The translations under genes were made by a program, and so were the position numbers. The notes under the pieces are model-generated. The model was not told where the DNA came from and searched no databases. It saw only the letters and a list, made by a program, of their open reading frames with translations. Source: Salinimicrobium sediminis (GTDB lineage Bacteria; Bacteroidota; Bacteroidia; Flavobacteriales; Flavobacteriaceae). From it: DNA of 64,000 nt. The stretch lies in NCBI RefSeq assembly GCF_900215295.1, contig NZ_OCMF01000001.1, positions 1,426,001 through 1,490,000 of the forward strand, written 5' to 3'. Positions 16,362 to 25,794 of the stretch are shown here, piece by piece. Each line of letters opens with the position of its first letter. Position 1 is the stretch's first letter.

Positions 16362-17714
16362 ATGCAGCACTACCTCATACAGATCATTGTTTTTCAGCTC
16401 TTGTTTTTACTGGTATATGAGCTGTTCCTGAAGAAGGAGACCTTCTTTACCTATAACAGGGCGTACCTCCTAATCACTCCCGTTATAGCCATACTCCTCC
16501 CTTTGCTGAAGATCCCTTTTCTGCAAAGCGCCATCCCTGCGGAAACTTTTACAATACTTCCCGAAGTCCTTGTAGGAGGAAGCGGGGAGGTACAATCCAG
16601 CCTTACCTCAAGTCCAGTTGCTCCTGAAGCAGATCAAAACATCAACTGGTGGCTGCTGGCCTATAGCGCCGGATTCCTCTTTAACCTGGGAGTATTTTTC
16701 CACAAGTTCAGGATCCTGAAGCAGTTATTTTCACATGAACCCATCCTGAACACAGGAAAAATGAAGATCATTGAGGTGCCGGGCAGCACAATTGCCTGTA
16801 CTTTTTACAACACCGTTTTCCTGGGGACCGAGCTTTCTGAAAAGGAGCGGGAACAGATCCTCTCACATGAGCTGGTGCACGTGCGGCAGCGGCATACCCT
16901 GGATCTGTTATTCTTTGAATTCCTGAAACTTGTTTTCTGGTTTAATCCCCTCATCTATATCTACCAGGCCCGCATCTCTACACTTCACGAATTTCTTGCC
17001 GATGCAGGGGTAGTCAAAAATGTGGAAAAACAGGATTACTTCCAGCAGCTGCTCAATACTGCTTTTAATACCAGAGACATTTCATTTATAAACCAATTTT
17101 TTAATCATTCAATAATCAAAAAACGAATAGTTATGTTGCAAAAATCAAGATCAAAAACAGCTTCAAAATTCAAATTTTTAATCATTCTGCCGCTTATGCT
17201 GGCCATGTTGACCTATGTAGCCTGCAGCTCCGGTAAATCGGTTTCTTCTCACGAAGCTCCACCTGCCCCGCCGGAAACTCCGGTAAATGATGTTTCCGTT
17301 ACAGAGGATGAAAATCTTCCTATACCGTTCGCTGTGGTAGAACAGGTGCCTGTTTTTCCGGGTTGTGAAGACCTTGCCACCAACAAGGAACAAAAGGAAT
17401 GCATGTCACGAAAAATTACAGAATTTGTTAGTGTAAATTTTAATACCGGACTGGGGAAAGAATTAGGTCTTACAGGTATAAACAGGATCTATGTGCAATT
17501 TAAGGTCTCAAAAGATGGGGAGGTCTCAAGTATTAAATCGAGGGCGCCACATCCTGATCTGGGTGCAGAGGCAGAAAGAGTAGTCAATAGTATCCCGGAT
17601 ATGGAACCTGCAGTACACAATGGAGAAAATGTAGCCATTTTATATTCCTTACCCATTGTTTTGAATACTCCGGCACCAGAACCATCAGAGGATGGGGAAG
17701 GAAATCAGGATTAA
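16362..17714 (+). CDS. M56 (BlaR1-type) metallopeptidase with TonB-like C-terminus
   Basis: 450 residues: N-terminal membrane segments (about 5-20, 35-55, 95-115), zinc motif HELVH (169-173) in an M56 domain, another membrane segment (about 268-286, FLIILPLMLAMLTYVACS), then an exported region with a TonB-C-like domain (from about 325: VEQVPVFPGCEDLATNKEQKECM and VQFKVSKDGEVSSI). In place of a beta-lactam sensor it carries this TonB-type domain, so it probably links an envelope signal to release of the BlaI-like repressor. Confidence 0.9.
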   Translation: MQHYLIQIIVFQLLFLLVYELFLKKETFFTYNRAYLLITPVIAILLPLLKIPFLQSAIPAETFTILPEVLVGGSGEVQSSLTSSPVAPEADQNINWWLLAYSAGFLFNLGVFFHKFRILKQLFSHEPILNTGKMKIIEVPGSTIACTFYNTVFLGTELSEKEREQILSHELVHVRQRHTLDLLFFEFLKLVFWFNPLIYIYQARISTLHEFLADAGVVKNVEKQDYFQQLLNTAFNTRDISFINQFFNHSIIKKRIVMLQKSRSKTASKFKFLIILPLMLAMLTYVACSSGKSVSSHEAPPAPPETPVNDVSVTEDENLPIPFAVVEQVPVFPGCEDLATNKEQKECMSRKITEFVSVNFNTGLGKELGLTGINRIYVQFKVSKDGEVSSIKSRAPHPDLGAEAERVVNSIPDMEPAVHNGENVAILYSLPIVLNTPAPEPSEDGEGNQD

Positions 17715-17724
17715 AGGGAGTTTG

Positions 17725-18888
17725 ATGAAATTAAAATTCTTCATTATTTTATTATTATTATCAGCCACTAAAGCCGAAGCACAAACTTCGGCTTTAGCTA
17801 TAGCCGACAGCCTGTATGCAGTCGGCAACTATTCCGAAGCTATTGAGGAGCTGGAAAAGTTCGGTGATAAATCTGAAGTAATTTTGTTGAGGCTTGCGCA
17901 GGCGCAAAAAGCCAATGGGAATATGGCAGCAGCTTTGGCGAATTATAATTCCGTGTTAGAATCCAATCCGGAAAGGATATTGACTGCTGTGGAATATGCA
18001 AAACTACTTTCTTCCACCGGGAAATTAAAAGAAGCCGATAGCATTTTCAAGCAGCTCGTGAAGCAATATCCCATGAATGCAAATTTTCATTATCAGCTGG
18101 GACTGGTAAAAGAGAAGCAGAATGATTCCACTGCCATGAATCATTATAACATCACTGTTCTGCTACAAAAGAATCACCAGCAGGCTCTGGCAAAAGTGGC
18201 AAAACGAGCTTTGGTTTCAGGAAAGTTACTGGAGGCCGAGCGGCTCAGCAAGCAGGGCCTGGATACCAATCCCACTAACTTAACTTTACTTTCAATCCTT
18301 GCGCAGGCTTATTACTTTCAGAAAGAGTATAAATTGGCAACAGACCCATTTGAAAAGCTGGTGAGTTTAGGAGAAGGCAGTGAATTTATACATAGCAGGC
18401 TTGGCACTTCCTATTATCATCTGGAGCAAATCGAAAAGGCCATAGATAATTTTGAACTTGCGCTTTCTTTTGAAGATAAGAATCATGCTACTCATTATAG
18501 TCTCGGGAAACTCTATGCCATGACCGGGAACTACAAAAAATCTGAATTTCATTTGCTTGCAGCCATCCTTCTTAAGGATCAGATTCTGGATGAAGAATTC
18601 ACCAGCCTGGGGCTTACCTACAAATTTAAGGATGAGCCAAAGAAGGCGCTTGAGTATTTCAACAGGGCACTGGAAGAAAATCCTGATAACGAAAGGGCAA
18701 TGTTTGAACGCGCCATAGCAGGGGATTCCTTTTATAAGGACCTGGAAACGCGGTTAAAACTTTACGAAGCCTATCTGGAGAAATATGAACCTACAGGAGA
18801 TTCCTATCTCAGGAAGCTGGCCCGGCGAAGAGTAAAGGATCTCCGGGAAGAAATTCATATGGCCGCTTCGGCTAAAGAAGACAAATAG
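17725..18888 (+). CDS. Exported TPR-repeat protein
   Basis: 387 residues from ATG 17725, preceded by AAAGGGAG; the longer frame from 17692 would overlap the M56 gene and lacks a signal. Signal peptide MKLKFFIILLLLSATKAEAQ, then about nine tetratricopeptide repeats (for example ALANYNSVLESNPERI, ALEYFNRALEENPDNERA). Likely a periplasmic scaffold. It follows the M56 gene closely and so shares its operon. Confidence 0.88.
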   Translation: MKLKFFIILLLLSATKAEAQTSALAIADSLYAVGNYSEAIEELEKFGDKSEVILLRLAQAQKANGNMAAALANYNSVLESNPERILTAVEYAKLLSSTGKLKEADSIFKQLVKQYPMNANFHYQLGLVKEKQNDSTAMNHYNITVLLQKNHQQALAKVAKRALVSGKLLEAERLSKQGLDTNPTNLTLLSILAQAYYFQKEYKLATDPFEKLVSLGEGSEFIHSRLGTSYYHLEQIEKAIDNFELALSFEDKNHATHYSLGKLYAMTGNYKKSEFHLLAAILLKDQILDEEFTSLGLTYKFKDEPKKALEYFNRALEENPDNERAMFERAIAGDSFYKDLETRLKLYEAYLEKYEPTGDSYLRKLARRRVKDLREEIHMAASAKEDK

Positions 18889-18951
18889 AAAGGAGATTTT
18901 TTCTGCAAACAGCTTAATTTCATTATTTTTGAGTTAAGTTTCCGGTCCCGA

Positions 18952-19431
18952 ATGAAGAAAACTTTACTCTTAATTTTTTTGGCTTTCCTGTTTTCGTCCT
19001 GCGAGGAGTTTCAAACACGAAAAATTTCTTCGGAAGAAATTCTGGTAGAAGAAACTCGGGACTTTAACTGGCACGAGGTGGATCAATATCCTGCTTTTGC
19101 CGAATGTCGTAATATTTCTGAAGTTGAGGCCGCTAAAACCTGCTTCGGAAATAAGGTTTCTCAATACTTTTTTTCCCGGCTCGAAGCCAAACAGCCTGTT
19201 GTGACTTCAGAGATCGATGATACCTTATATCTCTATCTAAAAATCTCAGAAAAAGGCATTCCGGCCATTGATTCCATGGAAATAGATTCGCTTGTACTTG
19301 AACAGTTACCCGATATACGCACCTGGCTTGTTCAAAGCGTTGATTCCCTCCCAAAGATCTATCCCGCTACCAAACGTGGAATTCCGGTGAAAACCACCTT
19401 TAGAATGCCGGTGGTGATTAAAGCGGAGTAA
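18952..19431 (+). CDS. Lipoprotein with TonB-C-like domain
   Basis: 159 residues: lipoprotein signal MKKTLLLIFLAFLFSSC (Cys17), then a domain that resembles the tail of the M56 protein 1.2 kb upstream: WHEVDQYPAFAECRNISEVEAAKTCF against VEQVPVFPGCEDLATNKEQKECM, followed by LYLKISEKG. I infer a paralogue of that domain. Last gene of the BlaI-type cluster. Function unknown. Confidence 0.75.
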   Translation: MKKTLLLIFLAFLFSSCEEFQTRKISSEEILVEETRDFNWHEVDQYPAFAECRNISEVEAAKTCFGNKVSQYFFSRLEAKQPVVTSEIDDTLYLYLKISEKGIPAIDSMEIDSLVLEQLPDIRTWLVQSVDSLPKIYPATKRGIPVKTTFRMPVVIKAE

Positions 19432-19912
19432 AAAAGGAGAATCAAGAAACTAGAGTCAAGAGACAAGACTTTTTTAGTGATCAGTACCACCCCCGCTGAA
19501 TAGCAGGATTGCCGAGCAAAATGATTTTTCAGTAAAGTAGAAGTTAGATTTTAGAAGTACGAATTTCGATTTTCTGCTTATGCCAGCCCCAGCGGGGCGA
19601 AATATTGGTAGCCCGGGGTGAAACCCCGGGTTGTAGATATTCCGAATCACCCCGTCCGTAGGAGCGATTCCGAGGTAGTCATATGTAGTGTTCAGGAATC
19701 AGAAAAAGTTGGCAGTATGCAGTTCCCAGTGGGCAGTAAATTTGATAGAACATAGACTGCAATAAATGGAAGTGCAAATTCTTTATGTGCTTCTTTTATC
19801 ATTGCTTTTTGTACTTCCGTCTTTGCGGGCGACTGCAGGGAGCGCAGCAATCCTATAATGGTTAGTAAAATTATGTTCTACAGAAAGCATTTATCGGCAA
19901 CCGGAAATATAC
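19432..19912. repeat. Intergenic with a GC-rich palindromic repeat cluster
   Basis: 480 bp without a gene. At 19586-19676 three hairpins sit in a row: GCCCC-AGC-GGGGC, CCCGGGG-TGAA-ACCCCGGG (19612-19630) and an imperfect GAATC.../GATTC pair. This GC-rich block contrasts with the A/T-rich surroundings and looks like a REP-type element. Remaining sequence shows only low-complexity text such as repeated TTAGAAGT. Confidence 0.6.
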
Positions 19913-20785
19913 CTACAGGTTGTACTTATACCCAACTGTAAAATCCAGCGGAAAACTTCCGTTGCTGTCCCAAACAATGGCAAAAATGTCATTATAGCCA
20001 AGGGTGATAAAACTTTTGGGCGTGATCTGTATATCACTGCCCACTCCAAAACTAAAGGGTGCTGTAAAGGTAAATCCATTATCCTCTCTAATCGCGATCA
20101 CCTCGCCCTGATCATTGGTGACAGGGATCTTATCTTCCGAATAGAAAAAAGTGGCAAGTTTGGTATTGATATGGAGATCAAAGTTTGAAAAATAGAGTGC
20201 TTTAAATCTGTAGTTAAGTGAGAGCTGAGTCGATGTATAGCGATAATCGTCCTGCTTAAATGAATGTCTTAACTGCACAAAAGCCGAATGCCTTGGGGCC
20301 AGGTTAGGATCATAGAATTCGTACTCCAGTCCCACCACCGGGACCAGGACATTTTCGGGATTTTCAGTATAAATATTATTGGAGAGTCCGGTGAAGAGGC
20401 CAAGGCGGTGATGAATATCATCTGAGGCCTCATTGGCGACATAATCTTCCTGTACCCTGGCATTATATGTATTCGTGAAATGTTTGAGACTATACAGGAC
20501 AAAAAGTACATCCCGGGTTTTCATTTCTGCGTCTGTCGTAAGCTCCTGTAGTTGCTGCTTGTATTCTTCGTTTCCGTCAGTATTTTTTAGCTCGATGAGG
20601 CGGTCTTTCTTTTGAACAAAGTAGCGGTATTTATGGTCTTTTTCGGTCCAGTAGAGGCTTAGAGGCCCGTTAACTTCCCTTTTTAACTCGAGCGTATCCT
20701 TATTGATTATAAAGGTTTCCTGTGCAATAAGCGGAAATGCCATACACATAAAAGTCGCGAAAAAGATGATCCTTAAATACTGCAT
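19913..20785 (-). CDS. Predicted outer-membrane beta-barrel protein
   Basis: 290 residues: signal peptide MQYLRIIFFATFMCMAFPLIAQ, a charged N-terminal region (KKDRLIELKNTDGNEEYKQQLQEL, helical), then alternating amphipathic strands from about residue 125 (FTGLSNNIYTENPENVLVPVVGLEYEFYDP, SAFVQLRHSFKQ, LSLNYRFKALYF) ending in VGYKYNL with an aromatic-rich terminus. No named family recognised. Confidence 0.7.
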   Translation of the reverse strand: MQYLRIIFFATFMCMAFPLIAQETFIINKDTLELKREVNGPLSLYWTEKDHKYRYFVQKKDRLIELKNTDGNEEYKQQLQELTTDAEMKTRDVLFVLYSLKHFTNTYNARVQEDYVANEASDDIHHRLGLFTGLSNNIYTENPENVLVPVVGLEYEFYDPNLAPRHSAFVQLRHSFKQDDYRYTSTQLSLNYRFKALYFSNFDLHINTKLATFFYSEDKIPVTNDQGEVIAIREDNGFTFTAPFSFGVGSDIQITPKSFITLGYNDIFAIVWDSNGSFPLDFTVGYKYNL

Positions 20786-20833
20786 TTTTGGGACTCAGGT
20801 GAATTAAAGATAATAAAAATATCCGGCCACCTG

Positions 20834-21967
20834 CTATTTTTTGAACCTGCGGCCTTTCCATTCGTACCCCGAAAATATAGATAAAATGACCACTGAACTG
20901 CTAAAGAAAGGATAAATCATGCTGCTCCAAAAATAGCTTTTAAGGCTGCTTTCCCTGCCAAAGAAGCTTGCAGCTCTATGGATAAGCAGGAAGTCTACGT
21001 TGAATTTGAACAGGAACATACCCAGGAAAACAGTATGGGAAAAACTGCCAGAAATCATGGCAATAAATGCTGCGGAAAGCAAAAAGTTCATCAGGAAAAC
21101 TATCAAACCAACAGCTTTCCCAAAACTGTTCTTTGTTGCTGAAGTCTTTCCTGCCCACCTGATGCGCTGCGAAAGCATTTGACCTACTCCCGAAGCCGGG
21201 GAGGTAGCGACAACAGCTCCTGGGGATCTTAAAAAGGCAATTTTAAGCCCCATTTTCTGAAACTTCTCCAGTAAAAAGACATCATCTCCACTGGCAATTG
21301 CAGAATTGCCTTCAAAACCGTCGACATTTAAAAAAGCCTTTTTTGAGTAGCAAAAATTCGCGCCGTTACACATAAAAGGAATCCTCACTCCAAAGCCTCC
21401 CAGTGTTGCGGCCTGCAGACTGAAAAAATCCATCTCCTGAAATCTTCTCCAAAATCCCATTTTTGACACCCCGCTTTTCAGCATTACCGGCCCGGCTACT
21501 GCGTCGGCTTCTTTTTCTGTGATCAGGCCGTTGAATTCGTGTAACCAACCTTCCGGAACAATACAATCTGCATCGGTAGTGAGGATATAATCCATTTTAG
21601 CCACTTTGATCGCCGTCTTGATGGCATCCTTTTTCGGGCTTCCGGATTTTCGGATGTTCTGTAAAAGCTGCAGCTTTAGTTCAGGATGCTTCCGCCGGAA
21701 ATCTTCACAAATTGCTTCCGAAGCATCTTCCGAAGCATCATTGATGAGCAGGATCTCATATTTTTCAGTAGGATAATTCAGCTTCAGCAGGGAATCTAAC
21801 AGTGTCGGCAGATTTTCAGCTTCATTCCGCATCGGAATGACTATCGAAAAAGTGGTTTTTGGAACAGCATTTTTTCCGGAGAAAACAGGAAGCTGGTAAG
21901 TGCCGTACAGCAGGAAGAGCATGGCCAGCACGTAGAGCAGCGTGATGACTATAGCCGCCGGGATCAT
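20834..21967 (-). CDS. Family 2 glycosyltransferase, membrane-associated
   Basis: 377 residues: membrane segment at 5-25, GT-A catalytic domain with FSIVIPMRNEAENLPTLLDSLL, LLINDASEDAS, ILTTDADCIVPEGWL (DxD) and the late QRIRWAGKTS, then C-terminal membrane segments. Likely transfers sugar in envelope polysaccharide or glycolipid synthesis. Starts inside the stop of the upstream gene (4-bp ATGA overlap), so the two are co-translated. Confidence 0.9.
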   Translation of the reverse strand: MIPAAIVITLLYVLAMLFLLYGTYQLPVFSGKNAVPKTTFSIVIPMRNEAENLPTLLDSLLKLNYPTEKYEILLINDASEDASEAICEDFRRKHPELKLQLLQNIRKSGSPKKDAIKTAIKVAKMDYILTTDADCIVPEGWLHEFNGLITEKEADAVAGPVMLKSGVSKMGFWRRFQEMDFFSLQAATLGGFGVRIPFMCNGANFCYSKKAFLNVDGFEGNSAIASGDDVFLLEKFQKMGLKIAFLRSPGAVVATSPASGVGQMLSQRIRWAGKTSATKNSFGKAVGLIVFLMNFLLSAAFIAMISGSFSHTVFLGMFLFKFNVDFLLIHRAASFFGRESSLKSYFWSSMIYPFFSSSVVILSIFSGYEWKGRRFKK

Positions 21968-22929
21968 GCTACGGCGTGCTTTGCCTTTTTATAGCGAAGG
22001 ACGTAATAACTTCCGGCCAGCCCCGGCAAACCAAAATTGAGGATCCACACGGTCAATACAATGGTGAGGACAATAATCTGTGGTACCTGCAAAAATCCGA
22101 AGATCCAGACTCCAAAGCCACCTTTTATAAAAGCGTCAAAAATGATCATGGTGGGGATGATGGAGGCAAGGATGTAGGTGCTAAACACGGCCGAGATCAA
22201 CAGCGGATAAGAGACATCGATCTTGAACTGTACCAGTAAAAAATAGAATTGATGCGTAAAAATGAGAAATCGCAAACTTGCGAACAGAATAGTCTTCCAC
22301 CTTATCTCTTTGGAAACTTTATGGAAAGATTCTTCCAGCCGCCTGACAGAATATCCTTTGAGCCTTATCTTGAATTTCTTCATGATGATGTACAAAATGA
22401 AGGGCGCCAGTAAAAGACCTATCACGAGGATGGCATTAAAGACAGGCAAGGGCAGGTCTAATTTGGTAATGAGGAAAAGCAGACCCACAATTCCGAAGAA
22501 ATAGGTGGCAAATAACTGCGCCATGTTCCCTAGAAAATTCAAAAAGATGACCTTTCTCCACGCGGCGCGGGTGTAATAGAGGCATTTAGCTCCATATTCC
22601 CCTATGCGGCTGGGAGTGAAAATAGCAGCGGTAAAGGATGCCAGGCTTTCACGTGTCGCGGCTCTAAAGGTGTTCTCCCGCACATGACTGCTAAGGTTTT
22701 GCCATTTCAGGATCTCGAAATACCAGTTGAAAATGGTAAAAAGCACCAGGATCACGATATTGGTGAAGGAAAAGATCCTGTATTGATCAAGCATATTCAC
22801 AAATTGATCAAAATCCATTGTCTCGTCATTGGTCACCTTGTACCAAATAAATGATACTGCGGCCAATACCACCAGGATCTTAAGAGCTAGTGAGAAGAAT
22901 TGATTAGCTTTGTGCGAGGTAATTCGCAT
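21964..22929 (-). CDS. YbhN/LPG-synthase-like integral membrane protein (UPF0104)
   Basis: 321 residues with about eight membrane segments and the family pattern LASFTAAIFTPSRIGEYGAKCLYYTRA and GLPGLAGSYYVLRYK. These proteins resemble the flippase half of lysylphosphatidylglycerol synthase and often pair with glycosyltransferases, as here by a 4-bp overlap. Diverges from ruvC. Confidence 0.85.
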   Translation of the reverse strand: MRITSHKANQFFSLALKILVVLAAVSFIWYKVTNDETMDFDQFVNMLDQYRIFSFTNIVILVLFTIFNWYFEILKWQNLSSHVRENTFRAATRESLASFTAAIFTPSRIGEYGAKCLYYTRAAWRKVIFLNFLGNMAQLFATYFFGIVGLLFLITKLDLPLPVFNAILVIGLLLAPFILYIIMKKFKIRLKGYSVRRLEESFHKVSKEIRWKTILFASLRFLIFTHQFYFLLVQFKIDVSYPLLISAVFSTYILASIIPTMIIFDAFIKGGFGVWIFGFLQVPQIIVLTIVLTVWILNFGLPGLAGSYYVLRYKKAKHAVA

Positions 22930-22985
22930 GAATTAATTTAAGAACCGGGGATTAACCGGTATGAACCTGCAATATTACGAAGCTT

Positions 22986-23537
22986 TTGACTACCGAAAAA
23001 ATCATTTTAGGGATTGACCCGGGAACTACCATTATGGGCTTTGGCCTTATAAAGGTTGTGAACCGTAAAATGTCCTTTTTGCAACTCAATGAATTGCACC
23101 TCCAAAAATACGACGATCCTTACGTGAAACTGAAGCTTATCTTCGAACGTACTGTAGAGCTAATCGACACCTGGCATCCCGACGAGATCGCTATAGAAGC
23201 GCCTTTCTTCGGAAAGAACGTGCAATCCATGCTTAAGCTTGGTCGGGCACAGGGAGTGGCGATGGCCGCAGGCCTTAGCCGCGAAGTGCCGGTAACAGAG
23301 TATTCTCCTAAAAAGATAAAAATGGCGATCACCGGAAACGGAAACGCTAGCAAGGAACAGGTCGCCGGAATGTTGAAGAGCCTGCTCTCCCTGGAAACCC
23401 TCCCCAAAAATCTCGACGCCACCGACGGACTCGCAGCTGCTGTATGTCACTTCTATAACTCAGGAAAAGTGGAGATCGGGAAAAGCTACTCAGGCTGGGA
23501 GGCGTTCGTTAAACAAAACCCTGGGAAAATTAAATAA
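22986..23537 (+). CDS. ruvC: Holliday junction endonuclease RuvC
   Basis: 183 residues. Cleaves four-way junctions in recombination. RNase H-like fold with catalytic Asp in ILGIDPGTT, Glu in IAIEAPFFGKNVQSMLKLGRAQG and Asp in LDATDGLAAAVCH. The only sensible start is TTG at 22986; an in-frame TGA lies at 22962 and no ATG intervenes, so translation uses a rare start codon. Confidence 0.95.
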   Translation: MTTEKIILGIDPGTTIMGFGLIKVVNRKMSFLQLNELHLQKYDDPYVKLKLIFERTVELIDTWHPDEIAIEAPFFGKNVQSMLKLGRAQGVAMAAGLSREVPVTEYSPKKIKMAITGNGNASKEQVAGMLKSLLSLETLPKNLDATDGLAAAVCHFYNSGKVEIGKSYSGWEAFVKQNPGKIK

Positions 23538-23611
23538 TTTGAAGATGTGGAAATTTGAAGATTTGAAAATGATCTTCAAATTCTCAAATCGCCGAATTTT
23601 CAAATCGAACT

Positions 23612-24742
23612 ATGGCCGGAATTTATATTCACATACCATTTTGCAAACAAGCCTGTCACTATTGTGACTTTCATTTCTCGACTTCGGTAAAGAAGAAACC
23701 GGAGATGGTGGAGGCGATCTGCAAAGAACTTGAGCTGCGGAAGGAGGAAATTGGAGATGAGGTCGAGACTATTTACTTTGGTGGGGGAACTCCGTCTTTA
23801 CTTTCTGCGGAAGAATTGCAGCAGATATTTAAAACGATCTTCAGCAATTACAAAGTTTCCGAAGATCCTGAAATTACCCTTGAGGCCAATCCCGATGATC
23901 TTACTGAAGAAAAGATAAAGATGCTGGCAGCTTCGGGGATAAACAGACTGAGCATAGGCGTACAATCATTCTTTGAAGAGGATCTTAAGCTGATGAACAG
24001 GGCGCATAATGCTGAAGAGGCTTTGGAATCCATAAAACTGGCGAAGCAGTATTTTAAGAATATTTCCATTGACCTTATCTACGGCATCCCTGGCATGAGC
24101 AATGAGCAATGGAAGGAAAATCTCCAAATCGCTTTGGATCTCGGAGTACCGCATATTTCCAGTTATGCATTGACAGTAGAGCCAAAGACAGCTTTGAAGA
24201 GCATGATCGAAAAGGGAAAGATCGCCCCTGCAGAGGAGGAGTTGGCTAAGGAGCAGTATGAGATGATGATCGAAGTATTGTCTGTTGCCGGTTTTGACAA
24301 CTATGAATTCTCCAACTTCGGCAAACCCGGATTCTTTTCCCGCAACAATACCGCCTACTGGTTTGGAAAGCCTTATCTCGGAATTGGACCATCAGCACAT
24401 TCCTTTAATGGCTTTCACCGCAAGTGGAACATCAGCAATAACACCATTTACATCAAGGCACTTCAAAAAGGGGAAATTCCGGCGGAGGTTGAGAAGCTTT
24501 CTATTGCCGACCGCTACAATGAGCTCGTAATGACCCGCCTCCGCACCAAATGGGGCATTGCCGTAGATGAGGTGGAACGAAGCTTTGGAAAAAAGTATAA
24601 AGATTACCTGCTTCGGGAAGCAGCAAAACTCTTAGAAGACGGACTACTGGAATGGAACGACAGCCGGCTGCAGGTTTCCAAAAAAGGGAAATTCTTAAGC
24701 GATGGTATTGCCGCGGAGTTGTTTTGGGTGGAGGAGTATTAA
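23612..24742 (+). CDS. hemW: Radical SAM heme chaperone HemW
   Basis: 376 residues. Radical SAM cluster motif CKQACHYC (Cys11, 15, 18) in IYIHIPFCKQACHYCDFHF, then YFGGGTPSLLS, ITLEANPDDLT, RLSIGVQSFFEEDLKLMNR and GIGPSAHSF, plus the HemW C-terminal domain (YNELVMTRLRTKWGI). Family members are often misnamed coproporphyrinogen III oxidase. The 74-bp gap from ruvC holds short AAATTTGAAGATTTGAAAAT-type text. Confidence 0.93.
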   Translation: MAGIYIHIPFCKQACHYCDFHFSTSVKKKPEMVEAICKELELRKEEIGDEVETIYFGGGTPSLLSAEELQQIFKTIFSNYKVSEDPEITLEANPDDLTEEKIKMLAASGINRLSIGVQSFFEEDLKLMNRAHNAEEALESIKLAKQYFKNISIDLIYGIPGMSNEQWKENLQIALDLGVPHISSYALTVEPKTALKSMIEKGKIAPAEEELAKEQYEMMIEVLSVAGFDNYEFSNFGKPGFFSRNNTAYWFGKPYLGIGPSAHSFNGFHRKWNISNNTIYIKALQKGEIPAEVEKLSIADRYNELVMTRLRTKWGIAVDEVERSFGKKYKDYLLREAAKLLEDGLLEWNDSRLQVSKKGKFLSDGIAAELFWVEEY

Positions 24743-24747
24743 AACAG

Positions 24748-25140
24748 AGATGCTGAAACGAATTCACTTTGAACTGATTTCAGAGTCTACAATTCAGCTC
24801 TAAATAGAGATGCTGAAACGAGTTTAGAATGACGATAGGATTTTTTGTCCTCCGTCACCCTGAATTTATTTCAGGGTCTACAATTGAGCTTCAAATAGAG
24901 ATGCTGAAACAAGTTCAGCATGACGTGGTGTTTTCGCCGTCCCCTTGAATTTATTTCAGGGTCTACAATTGAGCTCTAAATAGAGATGCTGAAACAAGTT
25001 CAGCATGACGATAGGTAAAACTGTGCACTCGTCACTCTGAACTGGTTTCAGGGTCTACAATTGAGCTCTAAATAGAGATGCTGAAATAAGTTCAGCATGA
25101 CGTGGTGTTTTTGCCGTCACCCTGAATTTATTTCAGGGTC
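24748..25140. repeat. Double-palindrome repeat array, left part (5 units)
   Basis: Units begin with AGATGCTGAA at 24748, 24808, 24899, 24984 and 25076, spaced 60-92 bp. Each has two palindromes: GCTGAA..GTTCAGC and CCCTGAATTTATTTCAGGG, joined by TCTACAATTGAGCTCTAAAT-like sequence. The first two units are the most degraded. Continues on the far side of the GIY-YIG gene. Confidence 0.9.
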
Positions 25141-25158
25141 TTTTTTACCTTTATTCAA

Positions 25159-25452
25159 ATGAAACGTAGCTACATCTATATTCTATCCAATGAGCGGAGA
25201 GCAGTTTTATATATTGGTGTCACAGCAGATCTCTATAAAAGGGTGGCCGAACATAAATCGGGAAGAGGTGCAAATTTTACTCAGAAATATAATTTAAAGG
25301 TGCTGCTGTATTTTGAAGAATTCTCATCCATAGATCAGGCAATAGCAAGGGAAAAGCAATTAAAGAACTGGCATAGAGAGTGGAAATGGAATTTAATAAA
25401 GAAATTGAATTCGGAGTTGAAGGATCTTTTCGAAGATATTACTCCACACTAG
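25159..25452 (+). CDS. GIY-YIG nuclease (UPF0213-like) inside a repeat array
   Basis: 97 residues, essentially one GIY-YIG catalytic domain: YIYILSNERRAVLYIGVTADLYKRVAEHK with the two tyrosines and catalytic Arg, then AIAREKQLKNWHREWKWNLI with the catalytic Glu. It is the only gene within nine palindromic repeat units, five upstream and four downstream. Its TAG stop overlaps the first bases of repeat unit 6 (TAGATGCTGAA). The arrangement resembles RAYT/REP systems, in which a nuclease is tied to repeat spread; for this family that is inference. Confidence 0.9.
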   Translation: MKRSYIYILSNERRAVLYIGVTADLYKRVAEHKSGRGANFTQKYNLKVLLYFEEFSSIDQAIAREKQLKNWHREWKWNLIKKLNSELKDLFEDITPH

Positions 25453-25792
25453 ATGCTGAACCAAGTTCAGCATGACGTGGTGTTTCGCCGTCCCCCTGAA
25501 TTTATTTCAGGGTCTACAATTGAGCTCTAAATAGAGATGCTGAAACAAGTCCAGCATGACGTTAGGATTTTTTGTCCTCCGTCCCCCTGAATTTATTTCA
25601 GGGTGTACAATTGAGCTTCAATTAGAGATGCTGAAACGAGTTCAGCATGACGTTAGGAATTTTTTTGTCCTCCGTCACCCTGAATTTATTTCAGGGTCTA
25701 CAATTGAGCTTCAAATAGAGATGCTGAAACGAGTTCAGCATAACGTTAGGAATTTTTTTGTCCTCCGTTACCCTGAATTAATTTCAGGGTCT
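25451..25792. repeat. Double-palindrome repeat array, right part (4 units)
   Basis: Units begin at 25451, 25535, 25626 and 25719 (84-93 bp apart) with the same palindromes as the left part: GCTGAAAC.AGTTCAGC and CCCTGAATT.ATTTCAGGG. Linkers (GTTAGGA, T-run, GTCCTCCGT) are very alike among the last three units, suggesting recent duplication. Confidence 0.9.
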
Positions 25793-25794
25793 CC

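Noticed and set aside
24748-25792. Possible CRISPR array
   Set aside because: Units are 84-93 bp with two palindromes each and similar linkers; no unique spacers of constant length and no cas genes.
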